A stretch of DNA of 64,000 nucleotides from the NCBI GenBank assembly GCA_964634325.1, contig CAZWJF010000001.1:337211-401210 (forward strand), read 5' to 3'. Source of the stretch: JAJXWB01 sp964634325 (GTDB lineage: Bacteria > Pseudomonadota > Alphaproteobacteria > Rhizobiales > Beijerinckiaceae). Position 1 is the stretch's first letter; each line of letters opens with the position of its first letter. Positions 51,531 to 58,912 of the stretch are shown here, piece by piece. A program made the position numbers and the translations under genes. Under the pieces are notes generated by a model. The model made no database searches, was not told where the DNA came from, and was given only the letters and a program-made list of their open reading frames with translations.

Positions 51531-52250
51531 ATGATCGCCATGAACGTCCATTCGACGCTGCCCGAGGCGCTTGCCGCGATCCTCGCCCAGGACATGACAA
51601 TGGCCGACGCTCTGGCCAGCTACGCGCGCGAGCTCGAGCGTCTGAACCCGGCGGTCGCCATGGCCTACGAAGCGCTGATTGATCGGCTGCGCGCCGCCGA
51701 ACTCGGCAAGCACGCGCCCGATGTCGGCGACGCGTTGCCCGAGTTCGTGTTGCCGGATCAGGATGGGCATTTGCGTCGACTGAGCGAATGGACCGCGTCA
51801 GGACCGGCTGTGATCAGCGTCAATCGCGGGCATTGGTGTCCGTTCTGCCGGATCGAGATCGACTCGCTCGCCAGAGCGCAGGCGGAGGTCGCGCGCCATG
51901 GCGCAAGCACCATATCGATCATGCCGGAGAAGCAGGCGTACACGAAGATCGTGCGCGAGCGCGGCGCTCCGTTTCCGGTCCTTTCCGACATCGACGGCGT
52001 CTACGCGCTGGAACTCGGCCTTGGCTTCTACATAGGCGACGAACTCGTGCGTCTGTTCAGGCGCATGGGACATGGAATGCCGATCTTTCAGGGCAACGAC
52101 AGCTGGTTTTTGCCGGCGCCCGCCACCTTCGTCGTCGACAGCGGCGGCAAGATCGTCGCGCGCATGGTCGATCCCGATTTTCGGTTCAATCGCATGGCGA
52201 TCGACGAGATCGTCGCCGCGATCCAGAGAGCCGGAGCGGCGACGACCTGA
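51531..52250 (+). CDS. Peroxiredoxin-like (AhpC/TSA-type) protein, copy 2
   Basis: 239 residues, a clear tandem paralogue of the previous gene. It shares LPEALAAILAQDMTMADALA with copy 1 (LPEALARLLAQDMTLSNALA), the redox site NRGHWCPFCRIEID, the IMPEKQAYTKIVRERG segment and the end RMVDPDFRFNRMAIDEIV. It lacks the extra cysteines of copy 1 (DIDCAYSL is DIDGVYAL here), so the copies may differ in resolving chemistry. AGGA precedes the ATG. It converges with the secreted SnoaL-like gene. Confidence 0.88.
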   Translation: MIAMNVHSTLPEALAAILAQDMTMADALASYARELERLNPAVAMAYEALIDRLRAAELGKHAPDVGDALPEFVLPDQDGHLRRLSEWTASGPAVISVNRGHWCPFCRIEIDSLARAQAEVARHGASTISIMPEKQAYTKIVRERGAPFPVLSDIDGVYALELGLGFYIGDELVRLFRRMGHGMPIFQGNDSWFLPAPATFVVDSGGKIVARMVDPDFRFNRMAIDEIVAAIQRAGAATT

Positions 52251-52266
52251 TGGCCCGGCGCTCGGG

Positions 52267-52728
52267 CTATTCGCCGGTCTTGTCGCCGGTGGTGAACAGC
52301 GTCGCGATACGCCAACCCGCCGACGTGCGTTTGGCGATCATGCCGACGAGGAAAGGCAGGCGATCGGGCTTTTCTCTCGCGCCGATGGTCAACGCGAGCG
52401 GTATGTGAAGAAAGGCGACGTCGTTCGAGAGCGCCACAGCGCGCGAGCGATCGAGAGCAGGCTCGACGCGCCAGACATCCGATTTCTGAAAGGTCGCCAT
52501 CCGTTCGATCATGGCGTCCGCGCCCCACACCGGACGACCGTCGCTGACCCACAGAAAATCAGGGGAGTCGGACAACAGCCGACGCGCCGCCGGCAGATCG
52601 CGCGCATTCTGGGCGCTGGCGAAATCCCGGTAGAGGCGCAAGACGTCCTCCTTCTGGTCCGCGCCGGCGAACATCGTCAGAAGCAGCAATGCGCAGGCTG
52701 CGCCGACGAATTGTGAGATGCGTTTCAT
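52267..52728 (-). CDS. Secreted SnoaL-like protein
   Basis: 153 residues with a signal peptide (MKRISQFVGAACALLLLTMF, cut near residue 24) and an NTF2/SnoaL-type domain (EDVLRLYRDFASAQNARDL, SDSPDFLWVSDGRPVWGADA, then AGWRIATLFT). A perfect GGAGG site precedes ATG 52728. It follows lysR on the same strand by about 105 nt. Ligand unknown; unlike the three SnoaL-like genes near 8-9.5 kb it is exported. Confidence 0.82.
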   Translation of the reverse strand: MKRISQFVGAACALLLLTMFAGADQKEDVLRLYRDFASAQNARDLPAARRLLSDSPDFLWVSDGRPVWGADAMIERMATFQKSDVWRVEPALDRSRAVALSNDVAFLHIPLALTIGAREKPDRLPFLVGMIAKRTSAGWRIATLFTTGDKTGE

Positions 52729-52766
52729 GACGGCCTCCGCGAACGTTGCTCGACGCGACGACAATC

Positions 52767-52784
52767 CGCCGATGCGCATCGGCG
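52767..52784. promoter_or_regulatory. 18-bp perfect palindrome between lysR and SnoaL genes
   Basis: CGCCGATGCGCATCGGCG is a perfect palindrome with no T-run, 39 nt upstream of the SnoaL start. It does not match the CGATAGC dyad. It could be an operator for a second regulator or a weak transcript hairpin after lysR. Confidence 0.35.
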
Positions 52785-52833
52785 TTCCAATAGTCTTTGG
52801 CTTTGGTTTCGAGCGCGGCCGCCGAGGTTGACT

Positions 52834-53721
52834 CTAGGAAGGGCTCGCCGCTGTCCAGTCGCGCGCGCGCAGGAGCTTCATGATGGCGGCGGCGGCCGGC
52901 GACCTTTCGCGTCCGGCGACGGAATAAAGGTGAACCGTGCGCTCGAGCGAAGCGCCGCGCACCGCGATTCTGCGCAAGGATGGCGGACATGCCGCGCTCG
53001 CCGGCAATATTCCAACCCCGAGTTCGGCCTCGATCAATTTCACGACATCCTCGTCGCAGGCGACCTCATGCGAGCGCGACGCGGCGGCGTCGCCTTTCAC
53101 GAGCTTGAGCGCGCGTTCGCAGGTCTCGCAGTAGGGGCGCAGGAGAATGCGTTCGTTGGCGAGGGCGGCCGGCTCGACGGAGTCGCGATTGGCGAGCCTG
53201 TGTCCCTGCCATACCACGACGAACAGGGGCTCCGAGAAAAGCGGCCAGGAATCGAGGCGATCCCATCGTTCGGCAAAGTCGCCCGCGATCGCCAGTTCGA
53301 CGTCGCCCTTTTTCAACGAGGCCGACGCTTCGGCCTCTCCGCCCCGCGCGAACTTGAGTTCGAGCCCGGGAAAATTCCTTGCGAGTTCGACGAGCACGGG
53401 CGTCAGGACCGAGAATTCGACGGAGCGCGAAACCGCGATGGGCAGAGGCGCCAGCGCGCCTGTACGGATCGTCTTGGCGAGCGTCTTCGCCGTCTGCGCG
53501 CTCTCGTAGCACTGACGCAGGAACGGCAGCATGCGCTGGCCGAATTCGGTGAGATGGGTGAGCTTGCGCTCGCGCCGGAAGAGGTCGCCGCCGAGCTCAT
53601 CCTCGAGAAGCTTGATCGCGCGCGTGAGGGAGGGCTGCGCGACATGGCATTGCTCGGCGGCCCGCGTGAAATTCATGGTTTGCGAGACCGCGAGGAAATA
53701 CCGGACCTGATGCATTTCCAT
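52834..53721 (-). CDS. LysR-type transcriptional regulator
   Basis: 295 residues: a winged helix-turn-helix at 1-60 (VRYFLAVSQTMNFTRAAEQC and HVAQPSLTRAIKLLEDELGG) and a two-lobe effector domain. Cysteines 25, 71, 198, 201, 222 and 245 are present; Cys198 and Cys201 form a CETC motif in the effector domain, close in number to the redox Cys199 of E. coli OxyR, though homology at that site is not shown. An exact CGATAGC-N5-GCTATCG dyad lies 43 nt upstream, the usual place for LysR autoregulation, and identical dyads precede nearby operons. Confidence 0.93.
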   Translation of the reverse strand: MEMHQVRYFLAVSQTMNFTRAAEQCHVAQPSLTRAIKLLEDELGGDLFRRERKLTHLTEFGQRMLPFLRQCYESAQTAKTLAKTIRTGALAPLPIAVSRSVEFSVLTPVLVELARNFPGLELKFARGGEAEASASLKKGDVELAIAGDFAERWDRLDSWPLFSEPLFVVVWQGHRLANRDSVEPAALANERILLRPYCETCERALKLVKGDAAASRSHEVACDEDVVKLIEAELGVGILPASAACPPSLRRIAVRGASLERTVHLYSVAGRERSPAAAAIMKLLRARDWTAASPS

Positions 53722-53764
53722 CGTCGTCCCCCGTCCGTCGACGAGTTCCTTCTACCTCCGGCGG

Positions 53765-53783
53765 CGATAGCAGAAAGCTATCG
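53765..53783. promoter_or_regulatory. LysR-type dyad, site D (exact)
   Basis: CGATAGC-AGAAA-GCTATCG, a perfect dyad with T-N11-A, lies 43 nt upstream of lysR and 116 nt upstream of the divergent membrane-protein gene (53900). This is the classic arrangement by which a LysR protein represses itself and controls the divergent operon. Confidence 0.8.
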
Positions 53784-53899
53784 ATACTTTGCCCCAAGCG
53801 CCTGTCAACCGGACTTATCGTGACGACGCGCCTGCCGCTTCAGGCGCTATCGGTCTTCGCCGGCCGGCGAAGCCCCGTCGATTTCTCAGGAGCGCCGAC

Positions 53900-54532
53900 A
53901 TGAGCACGACCAGCCCGATCGCGAACAAAGAACTCGCGCTGCCATCGGCGCGCACATTACGAAATCTGGCGATCGGCGGCTATTGCGCGCTGATGGCCTG
54001 GGAAATCTGGGCGCGCACGATTACGGCCTGGGTGGTCGGCGGCCCCCTGGAGCCGCCGGAACTCGTCCGCTCTCTCGTTCTGCACTGGACGAAGATCGAT
54101 CTGCCGTTGTCGACCGCGACGTTCATTCATTATCTCGTCGGCGTTTTCGGCTACCCGATCGCCTATCTGGTCGTGTCGCGGTTCGTCAGGAATTGGGGCG
54201 TCATCCTCGACGCCGCCGTGCTCGCCATCTTCACCGGCGCCATCGGCTGGCGCGCAATTCAACATGGCTTCGACGTCGGCGAGACCGTGTTCTGGCTGGT
54301 CGTGGCGCTCACGACCGCGACGCGTTTCGTCAATCCGTCGGCGGCGCATCGCGATGCGCTGAGCTGGGGCTCGTTCACATGGTTCAACGCGCTCGGGATC
54401 ATGGCGCCGCTCGCGGGTTTGCCGTTCCTTCTGCTCGATGGCGCAGCGCTGCTGTCCTTCATGAGCTGGGCGGGCCACGTGCTGTATGGCTATCTCGCCG
54501 CTCTGATCTTCGAAAAGCTCGAGAACCAATGA
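53900..54532 (+). CDS. Polytopic membrane protein, divergent from lysR
   Basis: 210 residues with about five membrane helices (LRNLAIGGYCALMAWEIW at 20-37, FIHYLVGVFGYPIAYLVVSR, LDAAVLAIFTGAIGWRA, VFWLVVALTTATRF, FNALGIMAPLAGLPFLLLD). AGGAG precedes ATG 53900. I do not recognise the family. Divergence from lysR with a shared dyad suggests it is a direct target. Confidence 0.78.
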   Translation: MSTTSPIANKELALPSARTLRNLAIGGYCALMAWEIWARTITAWVVGGPLEPPELVRSLVLHWTKIDLPLSTATFIHYLVGVFGYPIAYLVVSRFVRNWGVILDAAVLAIFTGAIGWRAIQHGFDVGETVFWLVVALTTATRFVNPSAAHRDALSWGSFTWFNALGIMAPLAGLPFLLLDGAALLSFMSWAGHVLYGYLAALIFEKLENQ

Positions 54533-54731
54533 ACTCCGTGGCCGGAGCTGGCGAACCTTGCGCGCGCCGTTCCGCAATTTCGAGAGGCGAGCCATGACCG
54601 TCGATCGTCATTCAGGCGCGCTCCAACGGATAACCAGCGCCTATGGTTTCAGGAGCGAACCGGCATTTTCTTCGGGACGCGATCTCATCGATCCTTGCGA
54701 CATGGAGATCAACGCAACGCGAGAGGACGCC

Positions 54732-55553
54732 ATGACAAGTTCGTCGAAGCAAGATCGTCGCGAGGTTCGAGCGCTCGCGGGCAAGACAGCGCTGGTGACG
54801 GGATCGACCAGCGGCATCGGGCTGGGGGTCGCGCGCAGTCTTGCGGCCGCTGGCGCGAATGTGATCATCAATGGCTTCGGCGACCGCGACGGCGTCGCGA
54901 AAATCGTGTCCGAACTGAGAGCCTCCCATGGCGTGGAGGCCGAACATTCGGATGCGGATCTATCGAGCAGGCAAGCGACCGAAGCGATGATGGCGGAGGC
55001 CGAGTCTCGTTTCGGCGGCGTCGACATTCTCGTCAACAACGCGGGCATTCAGCATGTCGCGCCGATTGAAGCCTTCCCGGTCGAAAAGTGGGACTTGATC
55101 CTTGCGATCAACCTGAGCGCGGCCTTCCACACCGCGCGGCTCGCCGTGCCTCGCATGCGCGAGAAGGGCTGGGGCCGCATCGTCAACGTCGCCTCCGCGC
55201 ATGGCCTGGTGGCGTCTCCTTTCAAATCGGCCTACGTCGCCGCCAAACACGGCGTGATCGGCCTGACCAAGACCATTGCGCTGGAGACGGCGGAATCGGG
55301 CGTCACCTGCAACGCGATCTGCCCTGGTTACGTCTACACGCCGCTCGTCGAGGCGCAGATCGACGGGCAAGCCAAGGCGCACGGCATCCCGCGCGAACAG
55401 GTCGTCCGCGACGTGCTGCTCGCGCAACAGCCCAACAAGCGTTTCGCGAGCGTCGAGGAAATCGGCGCCATCGCCCTGTTCCTGACCAGCGACGGGGCGG
55501 CCTCGATCACCGGCGCGGCCCTGGCGGCCGACGGCGGATGGACTGCGCATTGA
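54732..55553 (+). CDS. bdhA: 3-hydroxybutyrate dehydrogenase (SDR)
   Basis: Oxidises 3-hydroxybutyrate to acetoacetate with NAD+ in polyhydroxybutyrate use. 273 residues with the SDR motifs TGSTSGIGLGVARSLAAAGA, VNNAGIQHVAPIEAFP, active site Ser in VNVASAHGLV with YVAAKHG, and the family-typical CNAICPGYVYTPLVEAQI and ITGAALAADGGWTAH. ATG 54732 follows GAGAGGA and gives normal length; an ATG at 54594, also with a ribosome-binding site, would add 46 residues. It lies 11 nt before the patatin gene. Confidence 0.93.
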   Translation: MTSSSKQDRREVRALAGKTALVTGSTSGIGLGVARSLAAAGANVIINGFGDRDGVAKIVSELRASHGVEAEHSDADLSSRQATEAMMAEAESRFGGVDILVNNAGIQHVAPIEAFPVEKWDLILAINLSAAFHTARLAVPRMREKGWGRIVNVASAHGLVASPFKSAYVAAKHGVIGLTKTIALETAESGVTCNAICPGYVYTPLVEAQIDGQAKAHGIPREQVVRDVLLAQQPNKRFASVEEIGAIALFLTSDGAASITGAALAADGGWTAH

Positions 55554-55564
55554 GGGAGGGAGCA

Positions 55565-56779
55565 ATGAGCGACAAGCATCATGTCTGCGGATACGCCGAC
55601 GGCGCGGACGCGCCGGACCTTCACGACGGCAAGACCCAGGTGGTCCTCGTCTTCCAGGGCGGCGGGGCGTTGGGCGCCTATCAGGCCGGCGTCTATCAGG
55701 CCTTGCACGAGGCCGGCGTCGAGCCGGACTGGGTGATCGGAACCTCGATCGGGGCGATCAACGCCAGCCTGATCGCCGGCAACGAACCCGAACGTCGCAT
55801 CGAGCGGTTGCGCGCGTTCTGGGATCGGGTCGGCCATTCGCCGGCCTTCGAACTCGCATTCGCCGCCGCATCCGCCTTTGGCAACGCGCTGCCGAACTGG
55901 ACGACCGTGAACCTCGGTCTGGAAGGTTTCTTCAGACCCAATCCGCTGGCGTTTCTCGGGCAGCATGTGCGTCTCGCGCCCGAGGCCGCAGGCTATTACT
56001 CGACGATGCCGCTGCGTCGTACGCTCGAAGAGCTCGTCGATTTCAAGCGGCTCGGACAGGACGGTCCGCGCCTGACGGTCGGCGCCGCCAATGTCGGCAC
56101 GTCGCAGATGCGGTACTTCGACAGCCGCGACGAGACGCTGGACGTCGCCCACATCCTCGCCTCCGGCGCGCTGCCGCCGGCCTTTCCCGCGATGCGGATC
56201 GACGGCGAACTGTACTGGGACGGCGGCATTCTTTCAAACACGCCCGTCGAAGCCGTATTCGACGACTTTCCCCGCAGGAGCTCGCTGATCTTCGCCGTCC
56301 ACGTGTGGAACCCCGATGGCCCCGAGCCGGATTCGATCCTTCAGGTGATGAACCGGCAGAAGGACCTGCAATATTCCAGCCGCGCGGCCACGCTCATCAT
56401 GCGCCAGGCGCAATTGCATCGCATGCGCCACGCCATCTCGGAGCTTGTCGGTCTCCTGCCGGCCGAGGTTCTGGAGAGGCCCGACGTGCGCGAGATCGCG
56501 AGCCACGGTTGCCTGACGCGCATGCATGTCGTGCGGCTGCTTTCGCCGCAGCTCGGCAATGAAGATCACACCAAGGACATCGATTTCAGCCGGTCGAGCA
56601 TCAGGATGCGGTGGGACGCCGGATATCGCGACGCGCGGCAGGCGCTCGCGGAGCAACCCTGGCGCGCCGATGTGGACAAGCGCGAGGGGTTCTATCTGCA
56701 CGAACTGCGCCGCGATGCCGTCGATCCCGCGCGGATGAGCGATCGCGCCGAGCCAGCGATCGGGCAGTCCGCACGGTGA
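55565..56779 (+). CDS. Patatin-like phospholipase with DUF3734-type C-terminus (PatD-like)
   Basis: 404 residues: a patatin domain with LVFQGGGALGAYQAGVYQAL (oxyanion loop), GTSIGAINASLIAGN (nucleophile) and YWDGGILSNTPVEAV (Asp), then a C-terminal region of about 120 residues (VLERPDVREIASHGCLTRMH, RMRWDAGYRDARQAL) found in bdhA-linked patatins. The bdhA-patD pair is known from Legionella, where it is tied to polyhydroxybutyrate metabolism. GGGAGGG precedes the ATG. It is followed 22 nt later by the HtrA gene. Confidence 0.9.
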   Translation: MSDKHHVCGYADGADAPDLHDGKTQVVLVFQGGGALGAYQAGVYQALHEAGVEPDWVIGTSIGAINASLIAGNEPERRIERLRAFWDRVGHSPAFELAFAAASAFGNALPNWTTVNLGLEGFFRPNPLAFLGQHVRLAPEAAGYYSTMPLRRTLEELVDFKRLGQDGPRLTVGAANVGTSQMRYFDSRDETLDVAHILASGALPPAFPAMRIDGELYWDGGILSNTPVEAVFDDFPRRSSLIFAVHVWNPDGPEPDSILQVMNRQKDLQYSSRAATLIMRQAQLHRMRHAISELVGLLPAEVLERPDVREIASHGCLTRMHVVRLLSPQLGNEDHTKDIDFSRSSIRMRWDAGYRDARQALAEQPWRADVDKREGFYLHELRRDAVDPARMSDRAEPAIGQSAR

Positions 56780-56801
56780 CCGGGAATGGAGGGAGAACGC
56801 C

Positions 56802-58118
56802 ATGCGCAATTTCATCGCCGCCGCGCTCGCTCTCGCCGCTGTCGCGGCGACGACGCCCGCATGCGCGGAATACGGGACTGTCGCCGACCTTGCTGCGGAT
56901 GCGCTGCCGGCGTTCGTCGACATCTCCACGCGCGGTCTCGCGAAAGCGGAGCCCGGCGACGCAATGCCGCCCGGCAAGACGACGCTCATCCAGGACGAGG
57001 TCGGCTCAGGGTTCATCGTCGACAAGGGCGGTCTGATCGTCACCAACCGCCATGTCGTCGACGGCGCCTATGCGATTTTCGTGACGCTTTCCACAGGCGA
57101 ACATGTTCCGGCGCGGCTGGTCGGAAAGGCTCTGACCTTCGACATAGCGCTCTTGAAGATCGACGTCGACCGCCCGTTGCCGGTGGCGAAGCTCGGCGAC
57201 AGCGCGAAAGCGCGCATCGGCGATCGTGTGGTCGCTATCGGCAATCCGCTTGGATTCTCGAGCTCCGTCTCGTCCGGCGTCATCAGCGCGTTTCATCGCC
57301 AGGCCGGCCTGTCCGCCTACGACGATCTCATCCAGACCGACGCGACGATCAATCAGGGCAATTCCGGCGGTCCGTTGTTCAACATGTCCGGCGAAGTGAT
57401 CGGCGTAAACCAGGCGATCTACACGCGCAACAAGGGCGGCTCCATCGGAATTGGGTTCTCGATTCCGATCAACGACGTGAAGTTTCTCGTCGACAACGTC
57501 GTGAAATACGGCTCGCCGCGGTTCGGGTGGCTGGGCGTCACGGGCCAGTCTCTCACGACGCAGATGGCGCGCGCTGCGGGCGCGCCCGTCGAGAAGGGCG
57601 TCATTCTTTCGAAAATCACGCCGAACGGTCCAGCCTCTCGCGCGCGACTTGAAATCGGCGACATCCTTGTCAAGCTCGGCGAGAGCCTGATCGAAGGCAC
57701 GTCGTCGCTCAATCGCGCCGTGGCGCGCTCTGCGGGGAAAACGCTGCCGCTGGAGCTCTATCGCGACGGCGCGAAAGTGACCCTGCCGGTCTCGATCGGA
57801 GAATGGCCGCAGGAGATCTGGGCCTCCAAAATGGATACGCCGCCGAAGCTCAACGACTACTCCGACTTCGGAGTCGCGTTCGCGGATACGCCCGACGGCC
57901 CCACGGTGAAGTCGATCATCGAGCGCTCCGTCGCCTGGACGGCCGGACTGCGCGAAGGAGACATCGTCAAACGCGTCGGCGGCGCGCCGGTCGGCACGGT
58001 CGACCAAATGGGCGGAGCGATCGACGCCCTGTTCAACAAGAAGGGAAAGTCCTCGGCGCTGCTGCTCGTGTCGGGCCGCGACGGCGATCGCTGGGTGGAC
58101 GTCTCGATCGTCGAGTGA
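56802..58118 (+). CDS. HtrA/DegP-like periplasmic serine protease
   Basis: 438 residues: a signal peptide (MRNFIAAALALAAVAATTPA, cut before EYGT), a trypsin-like domain with the triad in TNRHVVDGA, TFDIALLKIDV and NQGNSGGPLFN, and two PDZ domains (about 240-330 and 345-435). It degrades or refolds damaged envelope proteins. The regulatory LA loop region (KAEPGDAMPPGKTTLIQDE) is short. It is probably the last gene of the membrane protein-bdhA-patatin-htrA row. Confidence 0.93.
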   Translation: MRNFIAAALALAAVAATTPACAEYGTVADLAADALPAFVDISTRGLAKAEPGDAMPPGKTTLIQDEVGSGFIVDKGGLIVTNRHVVDGAYAIFVTLSTGEHVPARLVGKALTFDIALLKIDVDRPLPVAKLGDSAKARIGDRVVAIGNPLGFSSSVSSGVISAFHRQAGLSAYDDLIQTDATINQGNSGGPLFNMSGEVIGVNQAIYTRNKGGSIGIGFSIPINDVKFLVDNVVKYGSPRFGWLGVTGQSLTTQMARAAGAPVEKGVILSKITPNGPASRARLEIGDILVKLGESLIEGTSSLNRAVARSAGKTLPLELYRDGAKVTLPVSIGEWPQEIWASKMDTPPKLNDYSDFGVAFADTPDGPTVKSIIERSVAWTAGLREGDIVKRVGGAPVGTVDQMGGAIDALFNKKGKSSALLLVSGRDGDRWVDVSIVE

Positions 58119-58155
58119 GGCGCGCGAGTCGCGACTGTTGTTTTCTCTGAAACGA

Positions 58156-58188
58156 AGACGCCCGTTTCCGCGCGTGCGACGGGCGTCT
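58156..58188 (+). terminator. Hairpin after htrA
   Basis: AGACGCCCGT and ACGGGCGTCT form a perfect 10-bp stem with a 13-nt loop, 37 nt after the htrA stop. The plus strand has no T-run after it; the minus strand has only a weak one. It is the likely 3' end of the htrA transcript, perhaps bidirectional. Confidence 0.5.
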
Positions 58189-58302
58189 ATCTGCGCGCCA
58201 GAATCCTGCGCCGTCTCGATCGGCGGGCGACCTGCTTCTCCGACATTTCGACGCTGAAACGCAGGCGCTTAAGCGGACGCGCGATCAGCTGCGCGCAAAA
58301 GA

Positions 58303-58331
58303 AAATGGCGCGTCGCTCGGACGCGCCATTT
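58303..58331 (-). terminator. Rho-independent terminator of the repeat-protein gene
   Basis: AAATGGCGCGTC and GACGCGCCATTT form a perfect 12-bp stem with a 5-nt loop, 22 nt after the stop of the minus-strand repeat-protein gene. Read on that strand the stem is followed by TTTTCTTTT, a good U-tract. This marks the gene as an independently terminated, probably highly transcribed unit. Confidence 0.8.
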
Positions 58332-58352
58332 CAGATCGTGTGGTTCACGCCG

Positions 58353-58556
58353 TCACTTGCAGTCCGCAGAAGCGGTCGTCACGTTGCCGTTCGATTCCGG
58401 CCTGGCGGCGGAAGCGGTCGTGACGGTGCCGTTGCTCTCGGGCTTGGCGGCGGAAACGTTGGTGACGTTGCCGTTCGACTCGGGCTTCGCGGCGGAGACG
58501 GTCGTCACGTTGCCGTTGCTTTCCGGCTTCGCGGCGGAAACGCTGGTGACGTTGCC
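58353..58556 (-). repeat. 42-bp coding tandem repeat, 4.8 copies
   Basis: In-frame direct repeats of 42 bp encode the 14-residue units. Copies differ mainly at the second Thr/Ser/Asn codon and in the Val/Ala and Lys/Arg positions; the last copy is cut short by the stop. The high likeness of the copies suggests recent expansion or upkeep by recombination, so copy number may vary between strains. Confidence 0.85.
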
Positions 58557-58643
58557 GCTACCGGCAGGGCACGGTCCCGCTGCGAAGGCGGGAGCGGAAA
58601 TGGCGAGCGCTCCGCAGACGAGAGCGAGCTTCAGGATGTTCAT
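58353..58643 (-). CDS. Secreted protein made of 14-residue repeats
   Basis: 96 residues: a signal peptide (MNILKLALVCGALAISAPAFA), then GPCPAGS, four 14-residue repeats (GNVTSVSAAKPESN type, residues 30-85) and a partial fifth ending ASADCK. The first and last parts of the mature chain each hold one cysteine (25 and 95), which could close the repeats into a loop. The consensus is GNVTxVSAAKPESN, low-complexity and hydrophilic. GGAGG precedes the ATG; a LysR-type dyad, a good promoter and a strong terminator frame the gene. I know no matching family. Confidence 0.8.
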   Translation of the reverse strand: MNILKLALVCGALAISAPAFAAGPCPAGSGNVTSVSAAKPESNGNVTTVSAAKPESNGNVTNVSAAKPESNGTVTTASAARPESNGNVTTASADCK

Positions 58644-58691
58644 TGTACGCCTCCATCGAAGACGCCTCGGCGGCTTGCTGAGGCATGTCCG

Positions 58692-58720
58692 ATTATCGGC
58701 AGGCGGCGCTACGAGTGAAA
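58692..58720 (-). promoter_or_regulatory. Predicted promoter of the repeat-protein gene
   Basis: On the minus strand TTTCAC (58720..58715) and GATAAT (58697..58692) are 17 nt apart, giving a weak -35 and a good -10. The -35 overlaps the 13-bp element at 58716, and the LysR-type dyad lies just upstream, as expected for an activated sigma-70-type promoter. The leader would be about 40 nt. Confidence 0.45.
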
Positions 58721-58728
58721 TATCGATC
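58716..58728. promoter_or_regulatory. 13-bp element TGAAATATCGATC, copy 2
   Basis: Identical to the element at 50598 and at the same distance (11 nt) from the dyad. It overlaps the predicted -35 of the repeat-protein promoter. Likely an activation subsite of the same LysR regulator. Confidence 0.55.
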
Positions 58729-58739
58729 GCCTTCCGTCA

Positions 58740-58758
58740 CGATAGCGCGTCGCTATCG
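58740..58758. promoter_or_regulatory. LysR-type dyad, site E (exact)
   Basis: CGATAGC-GCGTC-GCTATCG, a perfect dyad with T-N11-A. It lies 96 nt upstream of the repeat-protein gene (minus) and 154 nt upstream of the Rieske/glutamate-synthase-like gene (plus), so it may control both. Confidence 0.75.
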
Positions 58759-58912
58759 CCGCGCGAGATACGATCGCGTTGTCCGCTGATGGCGATGGCG
58801 CGGCTAGCCAATGGGTCGGCGCGCGCATGGTCCACAATGCGACGGCGATCGATTAAGGTCGCCATTGCGGCGCCCAACGACGTAGCCTCTCCCGCTTCGG
58901 AGGAATTACGCA

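Noticed and set aside
53845..53853. Extra LysR-type half-site GCTATCG near the 53900 gene
   Set aside because: The left arm CGATAGC is missing at the proper distance; a single half-site is weak evidence.
58353..58556. CRISPR-like array
   Set aside because: The 42-bp repeats are contiguous, in frame and without spacers; they encode protein repeats.
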